Below are positions 22,246 to 33,592 of a stretch of DNA of 64,000 nt, one piece after another. The position numbers were made by a program, and so were the translations under genes. The stretch lies in contig JAPQWV010001121.1 of NCBI GenBank assembly GCA_027422505.1, forward strand, positions 1 through 64,000, given 5' to 3'. The DNA is from Craterostigma plantagineum (lineage: Eukaryota; Streptophyta; Magnoliopsida; Lamiales; Linderniaceae). The notes beneath the pieces were generated by a model. It did not search any database and was not told the origin of the DNA. It saw only the letters and a list, made by a program, of their open reading frames with translations. Each line of letters begins with the position of its first letter. The first letter of the stretch is position 1.

Positions 22246-23650
22246 ATGTCTAATGAAAAACAACCATCTTCCGAAGAGCTTCTTGATGCCCACGACTACA
22301 TATGGAGCCAACTCTTCGGCTTTGTGAGCTCTATGTGCCTCAGATGTGCAGTAGAATTAAGAATACCGACATACTCCACAAACATAACTCCCCAATGACT
22401 CTTACCGAACTAACCAAAGCCCTGAATGTAGAAGAATCGAAAACCCTCGGAATATATCAGTTAATGCGTTTTCTCGTTCACGCAAAGTTCTTCACGAAGG
22501 TCGATATCTCCGAAGAGGAAGAAGAGAACAAAGTGGGCTTCACGCTTACGCCTGCATATCGTCCCTTCTTGATCAGGGACAAAGATTTGAGCATGGTTTC
22601 TTACACCGAAGCTGTTTTAAGCTCCGACTCGATCAATCCATGGTTTAGTATGAGCAGATGGTTTCAAAGCACTGATTCGGACAATCCTTTCTCGAGTTTC
22701 CACGGAAAGACATTGTGGGAATTTTTTGACCAAAATAACCGAACCATGGGTTCGTTATTCCACGAAGGCATGGCTAGCGATGCACGTTTGATCAGCAGAA
22801 TAGTGCCTAGAGAATGCAAACGGCGTTCCAAGGATTGGAAGTAATGGTGGATGTTGGAGGTGGCACTGGTTATATGGCGAAGGCTATTACTGATGAGTTT
22901 CCGAATTTGAAATGCGTCGTTCTTGATCTTCCCCAGGTTGTCAATGGCTTAAAGGGAGACGATAAAGTGACATTTTTGGGCGGAAACATGTTTGAATTCA
23001 TTCCAACTTGCGACGCAGTGTTCTTCAAGGTATGAAAGACATGTCTATTTCGTAATATATATATAATACGGGATAACTGATACATTTGTAGTCTCATGTG
23101 CTTAGAGGCATGTGCTTTCTTATCCCACATAATCCAAGATGCTACTTTTAGTGCCCAATGTAACTATTGATACACATTATCCTGTTCTAGTGACTTGCAA
23201 AGTCTCATAACTCATCTGATCCTCCAAACTCGATAACACTTGGGGACTAAAAGTGACATCCCGAAATAAACGCTCATGTTCCAACAGTTTACACTGCATA
23301 ATACATGTGTAATGAATATTCCTTGCTCTCATTGAGTTGCTTCGTGACACACAGTTTACACTGCATAATTGGAGCGACGAGGATTGTCTCAAGGTATTGC
23401 GAAAATGCAAAGAAGCAATCAAGCACAAGGGAGATAAAGTGATTGTTATTGATATGGTTGTTGGGGATAAAGTAGAAGATCAAAGGGCGACTGAAACTCA
23501 ACTCATCTTCGATGTGTTGGCTTTGTTTTATTTTGGTGCTAAGGAGAGAACTGAGAAAGAATGGGCTAAATTATTTTCAGACGCTGGTTTCACGAGCTAT
23601 AAGATCACTCCAATCTTGGGAATAAGGTCCTCATAGAAGTCTTTCCATGA
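22246..23650 (+). CDS. Class I plant O-methyltransferase (SAM-dependent, flavonoid/phenolic type), three frame breaks
   Basis: Exons are 22246-23029 and 23355-23650 with GT..AG borders. The N-terminus (MSNEKQPSSEELLDAHDYIW) and the following helices are the dimerisation domain of the COMT-like family. VDVGGGTGYMAKAI (about residues 200-215) is the SAM-binding loop. LHNWSDEDCLKVLRKCKEAI carries the catalytic His, and the protein should end RSLIEVFP at 23650. The family transfers methyl groups from S-adenosylmethionine to hydroxyls of flavonoids, stilbenes or isoflavones in the cytosol; the substrate cannot be read from the sequence. Three single-base deletions are implied: near 22362, near 22820 in an A run, and near 23633. 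All other landmarks are intact, so assembly indels are a serious alternative to a pseudogene. The upstream region is duplicated and LTR-like. Confidence 0.85.
23283..23372 (+). repeat. Short duplication spanning the intron acceptor of the O-methyltransferase gene
   Basis: The word ACAGTTTACACTGCATAAT occurs twice, about 69 bases apart. The second copy provides the CAG acceptor and the first codons of exon 2. The first lies in the intron and offers a decoy acceptor in the same local context. Confidence 0.75.
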
Positions 23651-23848
23651 TTGATTATCTAGTCGATTGGATCATGTGCTGATCTAATTGGTCTTTCTAT
23701 CAAATTCCTATGCTGCAATAAGTTAAACAAACAAGTGTTGTATGAATGTTTATGTTTCTGCCATCTTCATTATAATCAAGAAACTATTGATGTGCTCTTA
23801 AATTTTTTATTTTCAAAATTTGGTTGCTGATTGTTGAAAGACTGAAAC
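23651..23848. other. 3' flank of the O-methyltransferase gene
   Basis: Probable 3' UTR, cut by the gypsy insertion about 200 bases past the stop. The pre-insertion flank resumes at 39605. Confidence 0.5.
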
Positions 23849-23853
23849 ATTGG
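23849..23853. other. Left 5-bp target duplication of the gypsy insertion
   Basis: ATTGG immediately before TGATGCGGG. The same five bases follow ..CCCGCATCA at 39600-39604. Confidence 0.8.
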
Positions 23854-26411
23854 TGATGCGGGTATGACCCCGATCAACGATATTTGGTTCGGGAAAGGTG
23901 GTGATGGGTAAGACGGACTGGCCTTGTGTTCTTGGAGTGTTTTAGGGTTTATATTTTAGTGCTGTGAAGGAGATAAATGAAAGAGAGAAGGATTTTACGT
24001 GGTTCGGACAGGTGTCCTACGTCCACGGGCCGCCGGAAATAGTATCCACTAATCACAGTCGGGAAATACACACTCAACCTCGCCTCGCTCGTTACAGTGC
24101 TTTCATGGTGAAAGAGTGGATGAAGAAGATGAATACAGTGGAAAATATCTAAGTGTGTTTTTCGTGTTATGCTGACTCTTGCCTTGATCTCGTCTCCTCT
24201 ATTCACATATACCCAAATTCCCTTTGTTTTCCTAGCTGGCACACTCCCAGGACCACTTGACAGCGACGTATAGTACATCCTAGGAGAGACAGCACCTGCG
24301 ATCGTACTATTGTCAGACTGGCGCGCGCCTCCTCTGTTTACAATGTCATCCACTCACAAAATGCCACGTGTACACTGGTCGGCCCTTGTCCAATATTTCC
24401 CGCTCAAGTTGCTCTGCTGCCGGGACCCACCTCACCTTTTCCGTACAAGGTCACGGTCCCCAAGTGTACTGCCCATCTGGACAATATCCCAAAAGTCACT
24501 ATCTTCAGGTGTCCTAATAAAGAGGAATGCTAGGCTGAAGTTCACCCCTATCATCCAGTCCCCCTACTCTGAATTGTAATACGTTGAGTATTACAGTTCG
24601 GAGTACATTTGAAGGAGCATTCCTCCTCTTTAGTGCTCCTGGGCTCTTTACCGGTCTGTGTCGCATTTATGCTGATTGGACAGGTCCTGTACGCTGAGCA
24701 GAAGGAAACAGCGTCTGCAGGGTGACACGTGTCCCTACCTGTCACCTCTGCTTTTTGAATTTCTCGAGGCAGTTTCTTTTCCGTTTTCCCCCCTTTTCAA
24801 AATAATTCTCCACACTTAGCAAAAAAAAACGAGACCCCAATCGTCTTTCTAGGGTTTTCATCGTCTCCTTACCCCAATCGCACAGTGTCCAGAAATTGCA
24901 TCTTGCTCGGATTTCTTCTTCGTCTACTGCTCATTCAGGTACGCTTTCGTTCCTTCTCCTCGTTATTTCCCCTGTTTTCGTCGATTCGCCCTTAGTTTTC
25001 CGTATTCCCCCCTTTTGGTGCGCCGAAGACATGTCTGATACCACCGCTTCTGAGAGCGCTCGCTCGGCGTCGCCGGGCGTATCCGCGTCCTCCACCGCGC
25101 CAGGTGATGCCGCCAGACGGGGGTCGAAGCGAAAAGACCCACCACATGACGCGGCGGCGCCCGATTTTCCCCAACCTTCTTCCTCTCACGCCCCCGACTC
25201 GTCTACATCTCGTCAGACCCGTTCTCAAAGTGCCGTCGGGGATAGCGCCGGCGCAGATGATTGGAAGATGTTCGGCGCGTCTAAGTCGACTTATCGGCGT
25301 CTAGAAAAGCTGGTTCCAGAGGGTTTTCACAGCCCTAATTTTCACGTTTACGTCCCAAATCCTAATCAGCGTGCCAACTTTCCGCCTTCTCCGGCCCTTG
25401 CCTTCTGGGAGAGTCAGATAAGGGCCTGCTTACGCTTTCCAGTTCACCCCTTTTTCGCTGCGGTGTCGCAGGCCTATCGTATACCTTTGAATCAACTCAG
25501 TCCTTCCTCAATTCGTCAGCTGGCAGCTTTCTATGTCCTGGTTACTGCTGCAGGTGGGAGACCTTCTGTAGAACTCGTTCTCTCCCAGTTTCAGCTTAAG
25601 TCTGCTCCCCTTTTTCTATCTGTGCGCGAATCCGCGCGGTCTCGTACACTTCCTCAGCAGGGGTACCCGTAAAGATAAGGAGTGGCACCCCTTTTACTTC
25701 TTCGTAGCTCCACAGATAGTAGCTGGGACTTTCCCCATCGCCATTGGGTTCATCAGGTACCCCCAAGGCTACCAGAGGTCCAGTCTGAGTGTTCGGAGGA
25801 GAATGAGGCGGCTCTCAACCTCTTAAACGTTAGGGCCCCTGAAAAGAATTTAACATGGTTGAGTTGGTAACCTATCCCGGCCTTCTCCATCATTTCAGTC
25901 TCTCCTCCAAGTTTATACCCTTCGATCCCAAGGGTAAGCAGGTTTCCCTCCTGCTTCCTGACCTCCTTTTTAGATTTTCCTCTCGACTTGATATGTCTTT
26001 TGCAGATATGTCGTTCTCTTGGAGAGATGCGTTCCGTGCCCTTCCTGTGAAACAAGAAGAATCCGAAGTTCCCGCTGCGCCTCACTCCTCAGCAGGTCCT
26101 GATGGGATTGATATGCCAGCTTCGGAAGTGAGAGGGACATCTCCCGTCAGACCTTCATCCCCTCATGTGGTGATATCCGACTCAGAAGGTGATGCGAGCA
26201 AGAAAGATGCCTCGCCGATGCCTCCCGAGAAGAAAAAGAAGAAGACTGCCGTGGCAAAGGGTAAGAGGCCACGTGTGGAGACAACCTCTCCCTTTCCTGA
26301 CACTTCTGAGTTTGCCCCTTTTGTTCACCGGGGTTCTGAGTGGGGTATCGATCAGCGTGCTGACGGGAAGATGGTGTTGCCAACAGCTATGACTCCTTGA
26401 GTCCTGAGGAA
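23854..26411 (-). repeat. Inverted LTR copy at the left end of the gypsy element
   Basis: Reverse complement of 26487-29045 with few differences. It begins exactly at the LTR U5 terminus and stops where the LTR word CTTCATCTTTTCCTCAGG begins. At five or more sites it shares the base of the 5' LTR against the 3' LTR, for example GCCGACC against GCTGACC and ACGTCGC against ACGTTGC. Between 26412 and 26486 lies the unpaired spacer. Confidence 0.88.
25031..26400 (+). pseudogene. Extra ORF of the gypsy LTR, copy in the inverted LTR (putative gypsy-type transposon domain)
   Basis: The ATG at 25031 opens a protein starting MSDTTASESARSASPG, followed by a Ser-rich tail. Then comes the conserved block KLVPEGFHSPNFHVYVPN, FPPSPALAFWESQI, RFPVHPFFAAVSQAYRIPLNQLSP and FYVLVTAAGGRPSVELVLSQF. 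This resembles the Pfam family called putative gypsy type transposon (PF04195). A frame change near 25607 interrupts it. A GT..AG intron at 25934-26005 leads to MSFSWRDAFRALPVKQEE and a Lys-rich KKKKKTAVAKGKR stretch that looks like a nuclear localisation signal. The frame ends early near 26400 because a short deletion and the palindrome junction cut the rest. Function is unknown. Confidence 0.75.
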
Positions 26412-29045
26412 AAGAAGCGTCAGATCGGCGACGGAGCGCCTTTTGCTGTTCGAGAGGCACGATGGCCTGGATAAACTTCATCTTTTCCTCAGGACTCAAG
26501 GAGTCATAGCTGTTGGGCATGTTCAACACCATCTTCCCGTCAGCACGCTGATCGATACCCCACTCAGAACCCCGGTGAACAAAAGGGGCGAACTCAGAAG
26601 TGTCAGGAAGGGAGAGGTTGTCTCCACACGTTGCCTCTTACCCTTTGCCACGGCAGTCTTCTTCTTTTTCTTCTCGGGAGGCATCGGCGAGGCATCTTTC
26701 TTGCTCGCATCACCTTCTGAGTCGGATATCACACATGAGGGGATGAAGGTCTGACGGGAGATGTCCCTCTCACTTCCGAAGCTGGCATATCAATCCCATC
26801 AGGACCTGCTGAGGAGTGAGGCGCAGCGGGAACTTCGGATTCTTCTTGTTTCACAGGAAGGGCACGGAACGCATCTCTCCAAGAGAACGACATATCTGCA
26901 AAAGACATATCAAGTCAGAGAGGAAAATCTAAAAAGGAGGTCAGGAAGCAGAGGGAAAACCTGCTTACCCTTGGATCGAAGGGTAGAAACTTGGAGGAGA
27001 GACTGAAATGATGGAAAAGGCCGGGATAGGTTACCAACTCACCATGTTAAATTTCTTTCAGGGGCCCTAACGTTTAAGAGGTTGAGAGCCGCCTCATTCT
27101 CCTCCGAACACTCAGACTGGACCTCTGGTAGCCTTGGGGGTACCTGATGAACCCAATGGCGATGGGGAAGTCCCAGCTACTATCTGTGGGAGCTACGAAG
27201 AAGTAAAAGGGGTGCCATACCTTATCTTTATGGGTACCCCTGCTGAGGAAGTGTACGAGACCGCGCGGATTCGCGCACAGATAGAAAAAGGGGGGAGCAG
27301 ACTTAAGCTGAAACTGGGAGAGAACGAGTTCTACAGAAGGTCTCCCACCTGCAGCAGTAACCAGGACATAGAAAGCTGCCAGCTGACGAATGGAGGAAGG
27401 ACTGAGTTGATTCAAAGGTATACGATAGGCCTGCGACACCGCAGCGAAAAAGGGGTGAACTGGAAAGCGTAAGCCGGCCCTTATCTGACTCTCCCAGAAG
27501 GCAAGGGCCGGAGAAGGCGGAAAGTTGGCACGCTGATTAGGATTTGGGACGAAAACGTGAAAATTAGGGCTGTGAAAACCCTCTGGAACCAGCTTTTCTA
27601 GACGCCGATAAGTCGACTTAGACGCACCGAACATCTTCCAATCATCTGCGCCGGCGCTATCCCCGACGGCACTTTGAGAACGGGTCTGACGAGATGTAGA
27701 CGAGTCGGGGGCGTGAGAGGAAGAAGGTTGGGGAAATCGGGCGCCGCCGCGTCATGTGGTGGGTCTTTCGCTTCGACCCCCGTCTGGCGGCATCACCTGG
27801 CGCGGTGGAGGACGCGGATACGCCCGGCGACGCCGAGCGAGCGCTCTCAGAAGCGGTGGTATCAGACATGTCTTCGGCGCACCAAAGGGGGGAAATACGG
27901 AAAACTAAGGGCGAATCGACGAAAACAGGGGAAATAACGAGGAGAGGGAACGAAAGCGTACCTGAATGAGCAGTAGACGAAGAAGAAATCCGAGCAAGAT
28001 GCAATTTCTGGACACTGTGCGATTGGGGGTAAGGAGACGATGAAACCCTAGAAAGACGATTGGGGTCTCGTTTTTTTTTGCTAAGTGTGGAGAATTATTT
28101 CGAAAAGGGGGGGAAAACGGAAAAGAAACTGCCTCGAGAAATTCAAAAAGCAGAGGTGACAGGTAGGGACACGTGTCACCCTGCAGACGCTGTTTCCTTC
28201 TCAGCGTACAGGACCTGTCAATCAGCATAAATGCGACACAGACCGTTAAAGAGCCCAGGAGCACTAAAGAGGAGGAATGCTCCTTCAAATGTACTCCGAA
28301 CTGTAATACTCACGTATTACAATTCAGAGTAGGGGGACTGGATGATAGGGGTGAACTTCAGCCTAGCATTCCTCTTTATTAGGACACCTGAAGATAGTGA
28401 CTTTTGGGATATATGTCCAGATGGGCAGTACACTTGGGGACCTGTGACCTTGTACGGAAAAGGTGAGGTGGGTCCCGGCAGCAGAGCAACTTGAGCGGGA
28501 AATATTGGACAAGGGCCGACCAGTGTACACGTGGCATTTTGTGAGTGGATGACATTGTAAACAGAGGAGGCGCGCGCCAGTCTGACAATAGTACGATCGC
28601 AGGTGCTGTCTCTCCTAGGATGTACTATACGTCGCTGTCAAGTGGTCCTGGGAGTGTGCCAGCTAGGAAAACAAAGGGAATTTGGGTATATGTGAATAGA
28701 GAGAGACGAGATCAAGGCAAGAGTCAGCATAACACGAAAAACACACTTAGATATTTTCGACTGTATTCATCTTCTTCATCCACTCTTTCACCATGAAAGC
28801 ACTGTAACGAGCGAGGCGAGGTTGAGTGTGTATTTCCCGACTGTGATTAGTGGATACTATTTCCGGCGGCCCGTGGACGTAGGACACCTGTCCGAACCAC
28901 GTAAAATCCTTCTCTCTTTCATTATCTCCTTCACAGCACTAAAATATAAACCCTAAAACACTCCAAGAACACAAGGCCCAGTCCGTCTTACCCATCACCA
29001 CCTTTCCCGAACCAAATATCGTTGATCGGGGTCATACCCGCATCA
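26412..29045 (+). repeat. 5' LTR of the gypsy element (5' end missing or rearranged)
   Basis: Matches 36957-39599 directly and ends ..CCCGCATCA two bases before the PBS. Its start does not show a clean TG; instead the inverted copy begins. If the LTR really starts near 35791 in the 3' copy, this one lacks about 1.2 kb. Confidence 0.85.
26490..27869 (-). pseudogene. Antisense ORF of the gypsy LTR, copy in the 5' LTR
   Basis: Minus-strand counterpart of 25031-26400. The start codon is at 27869 and the conserved block is open from 27634 to 27074 with the same words (KLVPEGFHSPNFHVFVPN and following). Frame changes occur in the N-terminal Ser-rich part and near the Lys-rich end. It runs against the direction of gag-pol. 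Confidence 0.7.
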
Positions 29046-29047
29046 AA

Positions 29048-29065
29048 TGGCGCCGTCTGTGGGAA
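29048..29065 (+). other. Primer binding site of the gypsy element
   Basis: TGGCGCCGTCTGTGGGAA lies two bases after the 5' LTR. It is a common PBS of plant Ty3/gypsy elements. Confidence 0.85.
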
Positions 29066-29429
29066 CGATGGCTTGAGACGTGAGTGCGCTGGGTAATAAC
29101 AGCAAGGAAGGCAGGCTCTGGTTCTGCTTGAAGATAGGTCGAGGAAGGCAAGCTGAGATCGTGTTATCCGAAGGTGAAACGTGAGAGAGATAGTGGAAGG
29201 TTGCCGTTGTTAGGGGAGTAGTAGATATCAGAGACGAATAGACGACGGTCGCGATGGAGGAACAGCCGTCATTGGCACAAAACCTGCAAGGACGGTTTGA
29301 GGAAGCTGCGGGGAAATCTGGAGGAAGTCCTACGCCGGCTCTGACACTGGCCTCACCGGTCGAGGCCCCAGTGGCTACACCAATGCCCACCTTTGCGGGA
29401 CCATCTGGAGCGTACCGCCTCAAACCCCT

Positions 29430-30829
29430 GTGACCATGACGGTGGAGCAGCTAGATTTGTTGGTGAAGAATGCGGTGGACGCGGCCTTAGCCGCTAAGAA
29501 GGCGAGGAGCAAGGGCAAACGGAAGCAGCCCTTCTCCGTTCAGGTCAGAACCTCAGAGGGCCATGTCTCAGAGTGGGAAGAAACCGTAGGAGAAAACATG
29601 GTGGCTGGGGAAGAAGCCTTGCGTCGCTCGCCAGACAGAGACTCGCCAAGAAGAGAGGTTCCCCAGGAAGAAAGGAACGTGGGGCCGCGGGCCCCAACAC
29701 TTGGGCGAGGTGGACCTTCTAGAGGAGTTCAGGAAGGACCAGTGAATCCAAGGAATGTCGTACCTCCGATGACCATGGTCAGTGGACACATGGTAGAAGG
29801 AGAGGAGAAGGCTGGGGAACACCAGTGGAGGTTAGGAGCTATGGCATGCGCGGTCGAGAAGGAGTCGTCAGTTCCCATGGACAGGAGCTTAGGAGGAAAG
29901 TGCAGACCTCAGGAAAGTACTAGACGAGATCCGAAACAAAACAACCAGGCCCCATCTGCGAGGGCTGCATCAGGCCGGTACGCCTTTTGCCAAAGTGTTG
30001 TTGGAAGGGGAAGTTGCGCTCAACTTTAAACAGTTGCCATATGAGTATGATGGTACCACTGACCCGGAGGAACACGTGCTACGCTTCAAGAACACCATCC
30101 TACTGCACAACTTCTCGGAGGGGGTAAAATGCAGAGTCTTCCTGACAACTCTGGTGAGGGCTGCTCAACAGTGGTTCAGCCAACTCGAACCAGAGGTATC
30201 CACTCATTTGAGGAGTTCCAGGAGATGTTCATCAACCAGTTCGCTAGCGCTAGGAAGCCACCTAAGTCGGACATGTCCTTGTTTCAAGTCAAGCAGCGAT
30301 CGGACGAGAGCCTTCGATCTTACATCAGAAGATTTAATGTGGCAGCCTTGGAGGTACCCTCCGCCACTACCTCCGTCAAAATTACGCTGTGGTTCATGGT
30401 TTGCAGGTTGGCGATTTCTTCGCGTCGCTCTCTAAAAAGCCCCCGCAAACGTTCGAGGAACTGTTGGGCAGAGCGGATAAGTACATAAACCTGGATGAAA
30501 GCAGGCTGGCAAAGATCCGAGAAGGAACGTCCAGAGTGATACCTAAAAAAGAAACACAGAACCATAATAGGAGCAAGGCAAACGTCCGGGTTACTCATCC
30601 CCCAGCGATCAGAAGGCCTATGGCAGGTGGTGCGAACAGATTCCCTCCTAGGTATCAGCGATACACTCCTCTGCGAACGAACCTGGAGGAAGTCCTGTCC
30701 GTGGCATCGAGGCATCCAGACATGCGGTACCTCGAGCCAGTCCGCGGGGACACCCAAAGCCCACGTCAGGGCCCTTCTGCCGTTACCATAACGAATATGG
30801 ACATCATACTGACAACTGCACGCATCTGA
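29430..30829 (+). pseudogene. gypsy gag, broken
   Basis: The first ORF (29430-30029) begins MTMTVEQLDLLVKNAVDAAL and is Lys/Arg-rich. The second carries LPYEYDGTTDPEEHVLRFKN and RAAQQWFSQLEP. The third carries SFEEFQEMFINQFASARKP, DESLRSYIRRFN and VGDFFASLSKKPPQTFEELL. Together these are the retrotransposon gag domain in order. At least three frame changes separate them. A CH..C-type knuckle is hinted at near 30785-30835 but is split. The protein would form the particle coat for the RNA. Confidence 0.85.
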
Positions 30830-30846
30830 AGAATGAAATAGAGAGG

Positions 30847-31857
30847 TTGATAAAGGCAGGGCATCTTAAGGAGTTTATATACCGAGATCGAGGGCCGATC
30901 CCACCAACGCAGCCGCGAGAGAGGGAAGGTCCACTACCCGACAAGGGAAAGCAACCGATGTTGGAACCTAACAGGCCGGGACCTAGCCAGCCGAGAGCTC
31001 ATATCCTCATCATAGTGGGAGGCCCAGATGGCGGAGACTCACATAGAGCGCGGAAGTCGTATGCTCGAATGAGAGATAGAGGAAAACTCCGGGCAGAAGG
31101 CAGCCTGGTGGGTCAGATGGAGACCACAGGGAACATACAGTTCGGAGCGCAGGATGAGGTCGACGTCGTTCGGCCCCACAATGACGCTCTCGTGATCACC
31201 ACGGACGTGGCAGGGTATAACGTGTCACGAGTATTTATAGGGGGTAGTTCAGCAGATATCCTGTTCTTAGACTGTTTCAAGCAAATGAAGTTGGGAACGG
31301 AACTGAAACCGGTGGCCACCTCCTTATACGGATTCGGCGGAGCTGGCATACAGCCTTTAGGCCAGGTCACACTTCCCGTGGGACTAGGAGAAGCCCCTCG
31401 GCGGGTGGTACGAATGGTCAACTTCCTGGTCGTTGACGCGACTTCTTCATACAATATCATATTGGGGCGCCCAGCCATAAACGGATTCAGGGCTGTACCT
31501 TCGACGTACCACTTAAAGATCAAGTTTCCAGTAGGAGATCAGGTGGGGGAGGTCTCAGGGGACCAGGTTAGCTCTCGCCGTTGTTACGCCAATGAGGTTA
31601 AGGTTGTGACAGGGGGAAAAGAAAGAGACGGAGTTGAAGCCAAACAAGCAAAACAAACGAAGTTAGAGCAGGAATACGGGGAGCCTACGAAGTTGAAGCC
31701 CCAACCTGACGAAGAACTGATGACAATGGAACTTTACCCAGGAAGAGAGGGTTTCACTACCCAGGTGGGGACAAAGATGGATGAGGGGATTGCATCGCAG
31801 CTGGTCGAATGCCTTAGGAGGACGCTGATCTCTTCGCCTTTTCGCCAGCAGACATGA
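30847..31857 (+). pseudogene. gypsy aspartic protease region, catalytic Asp missing
   Basis: The 336-residue frame contains DVAGYNVSRVFIGGSSADILF, where Tat-type proteases normally have an Asp before the (T/G)GSSADILF word. Here the Ile codon is followed directly by GGSSAD near 31238, so the active-site Asp has been lost in frame. Downstream are the flap-like LYGFGGAGIQPLGQVTLP and YNIILGRPAINGF. The remaining C-terminal part is a charged linker towards RT. The loss would abolish polyprotein cleavage. Confidence 0.82.
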
Positions 31858-33160
31858 CCGGGGTGGACCCGAGGATAGCCATGCACCACCTGAACATAAT
31901 CCCAGGTAGCCACCCGGTGAAACAGAGACTCCGACAGTTCGGAGCTGAAAGGGACCAAGATATCAGGATGGAAGTGGAGAAGTTGCTTAAAGCCGGACAC
32001 GTTAAAGAGGTACAGTTTCCCACCTGGTTGGCCAATGTTGTCATGGTCAAAAAAGGAAATGGGTCCTGGAGGATGTGTGTAGACTTCCGAGACCTCAACA
32101 AAGCTTGTCCTAAGGATCACTATCCTTTACCAAGGATAGATCAGCTGGTAGATTCCACCTCTGGGTGTGAGATGTTAAGCATGATGGACGCTTATCAGGG
32201 GTATCACCAGATTAAGCTGAACCCGGACGACGTGGATAAAGTTCGCTTTGTCACAGCAGGTGGCACATATGGTTATGTCCGGATGCCCTTTGGACTCAAG
32301 AACGCAGGAGCTACCTATCAACGGATGGTTGATACGGTGTTTAAGAGCCAGTTGGGTCGTAACATGGAGGTATACGTGGATGATATGTTGGTTAAATCGA
32401 CTTGGGCCAAGGATCATGTTGCGGACTTAGAAGAAGCCTTCCGGGCCATCCGGACCTGTGGAATGAAACTGAACCCTGCGAAGTGTACCTTTGGGGTGCA
32501 GTCGGGGAAGTTCCTGGGGTATATGGTAACCAAGAGGGGGATCGAGGTGAACCCCAATAAGGTGAAGGCCATACTGGAAATGCAGCCGCCGCGGAACATC
32601 AAGGAGGTTCAACGCTTAACGGGAAGGTTGGCGGCACTCAGCAGATTCATCGCCAAGTCCGCAGATAAAAGCCTACCCTTCTTCAGAATACTCTGAAAAG
32701 GATGCCGATTCGAATGGACAGAAGAATGCCAGTCGGCATTCGAGGGGCTAAGAAATTACTTGCACAACATGCCGTTATTGACCAAGCCCTTACCTGGGGA
32801 CGAACTAATCTTGTATTTTTCTACAGGGGAGCAGGCCGTGAGTTCGGTTCTCCTGAAAGAGGAGGGTGACACCCAGAAGCCGGTGTACTTCGTGAGTAAA
32901 ACAATGCAGGGGGCCGAAAGCAGGTACTCCGAAATCGAGAAGGCAGCCTTGGCAGTGATGGTGTCGGTTCGGAGGCTGCGTCCCTATTTCCTATCTCACA
33001 AAGTACGGGTACGCACCAATTTATTATTGAAACAAACTCTGAGTAGGCCAGACCTTTCTGGAAGGATGGTCAAGTGGGCAGTTGAGTTGGGCGAATACGA
33101 TGTTGAGTTAGAAAGGCGACCCGCCATTAAGGGACAGGCCTTGTCGGACTTTCTGTTAGA
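31854..33160 (+). pseudogene. gypsy reverse transcriptase and RNase H
   Basis: 31854-32696 carries the RT fingers and palm: WRMCVDFRDLNKACPKDHYP, MMDAYQGYHQI, MPFGLKNAGATYQRMVD and the catalytic YVDD at 32373-32384, followed by KCTFGVQSGKFLGYMVTKRG. A TGA at 32694 interrupts before the connection domain. 32760-33160 continues with PVYFVSKTMQGAESRYSEIE and RMVKWAVELGEYDVE, the gypsy RNase H region. The catalytic RT residues remain, but the stop splits the enzyme. Confidence 0.9.
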
Positions 33161-33196
33161 ATCTACCCGAGGAGAGGTGCACCAACCTGGAAATCT

Positions 33197-33592
33197 TATG
33201 TGGATGGCTCATCCACAGCAACTGGGGCCGGGGCAGGAGTCCTCATCATTACGCCGGAAGGGGACGAACTACAGTTCGCGGTGACATTTGACTTTCCAGC
33301 GTCTAATAATGAGGCTGAGTACGAGGCCCTGGTGAAAGGGATGGAGATCCTTAACAACCTGGGAGCTACCGCAGTAATCATATACTCGGATTCCCAGCTG
33401 GTAGCTCAGCAAGTCCAAGGAAACTACGAGGCTAAGAATGAGAAGATGGTGAGATACGCTGAGCAGGTGGGAAAGCTGAAAGCCTCTTTCGACAGCTTCG
33501 AGATACGGCAGATCCCCCGAGAGGAGAACGGACGGGCGGATTCCTTGGAAAAGTGGCTAGCGCCGCAATCCCTGAGGGGACCCGAAAGGTGA
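33197..33592 (+). pseudogene. Second (archaeal-type) RNase H domain of the gypsy element
   Basis: The frame begins with VDGSSTATGAGAGVLI and continues NNEAEYEALVKGMEIL, YSDSQLVAQQVQGNYEAKN and REENGRADSL. The acidic residues D, E, D and D of an RNase H fold are all visible. A second RNase H after the gypsy RNase H is the hallmark of the Tat branch (Ogre, Retand and relatives). It overlaps the preceding ORF in another frame, so a frameshift separates the two. Confidence 0.85.

Noticed and set aside
23854..29045. One very long 5.2-kb LTR that is itself palindromic
   Set aside because: The 3' LTR is not preceded by an inverted half; 34.9-36.9 kb holds unrelated sequence.
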